From NCBI RefSeq assembly GCF_024170165.1, contig NZ_JALJXP010000011.1, positions 1-64,000 of the forward strand: a DNA stretch of 64,000 bases, read 5' to 3'. This stretch comes from Pseudomonas nitroreducens. GTDB taxonomy: Bacteria > Pseudomonadota > Gammaproteobacteria > Pseudomonadales > Pseudomonadaceae. Of the stretch, positions 63,889 to 64,000 are shown piece by piece (position 1 is the first letter of the stretch; each line of letters begins with the position of its first letter). The notes beneath the pieces were generated by a model. The model saw nothing but the letters and a program-made list of their open reading frames with translations. It did no database searches and was not told where the DNA came from. Made by a program: the position numbers and the translations under genes.

Positions 63889-63903
63889 GGTGGGCTCGGC
63901 TCC

Positions 63904-64000
63904 TTAGAGTGAGTTCAAGAACGCCAGCAGGGCATCGCGCTGCCCGGCGTCGAAATTCAGTACGCGTTGCTTCGCCGCTTCGGCTTCGCCGCCGTGCCAG
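63904..64000 (-). CDS. Di-heme (thiol) oxidoreductase family protein, C-terminal fragment
   Basis: The last 31 codons of a gene running off the window edge, WHGGEAEAAKQRVLNFDAG and the ending LLAFLNSL before TAA at 63906-63904. WHGGEA and LLAFLNSL are characteristic of the di-heme cytochrome c/thiol oxidoreductase that accompanies imelysin genes. The stop codon lies 15 bases before the imelysin start, so the two form one operon. No haem motif lies in the visible part. Confidence 0.7.
   Translation of the reverse strand, partial: WHGGEAEAAKQRVLNFDAGQRDALLAFLNSL

Overview
This is a high-GC chromosomal window from a member of the genus Pseudomonas, apparently from the side of the genus that includes P. 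aeruginosa. The evidence is the gene content and order (mksFEB, holD-rimI, hemA-prfA-prmC-moeB-murI, pagL-phr, lolB-ispE-tRNA-Gln-prs-rplY-pth-ychF, fimU-pilVWXY1E, mexVW), the many GTAGGAGCGAGCTTGCTCGC-type REP palindromes, and close matches to remembered Pseudomonas proteins such as Prs and PagL. Species cannot be fixed by reading alone.

Layout. 1-90: 3' end of a 5S rRNA gene and its terminator. 0.27-3.8 kb: split pqiA genes plus a pqiB-like gene with six MCE domains, an envelope lipid-transport system. 4.0-8.9 kb (minus): mksF-mksE-mksB, an SMC-like condensin without the MksG/JetD nuclease. 9.1-13.2 kb: an unknown gene, then three tandem exported proteins sharing an LDDxELxxVSGQ-like motif. 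13.3-14.6 kb: holD (from a TTG start) and rimI. 14.9-19.2 kb: a compact block of flavin amine oxidase, C69-type peptidase, beta-carbonic anhydrase and a beta-decarboxylating dehydrogenase, then two small membrane proteins and an SRAP gene. 20.7-24.56 kb: a more AT-rich island with an integrase missing its N-terminus, two acidic cytosolic orphans, a VapBC/FitAB-type toxin-antitoxin pair and two more orphans, ending at tRNA-Met.

24.6-31.8 kb (minus): housekeeping block from a TPR lipoprotein and lolB to ychF, with two identical tRNA-Gln genes. 31.9-36.7 kb (plus): hemA-prfA-prmC-moeB-murI, then pagL. 37.5-43.2 kb: a probable light-response cluster. A MerR/LitR-like regulator sits between a DUF523/DUF1722 gene and phr, with a renalase and an SDR gene next to it, and three pairs of TGTACA boxes with a constant 12-nt spacer lie at its promoters. 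43.3-48.0 kb: hemH, an MFS transporter and two exported orphans. 48.1-54.9 kb (minus): the minor pilin/PilY1 operon, with no pilY2. 55.2-64 kb (minus): mexVW, a chemoreceptor, and a DUF1513/imelysin/di-heme periplasmic cluster cut by the window edge.

The least ordinary parts are the TGTACA-box LitR cluster, the triple-gene exported family, the six-MCE PqiB with split PqiA, the nuclease-less Mks condensin, and the small island.
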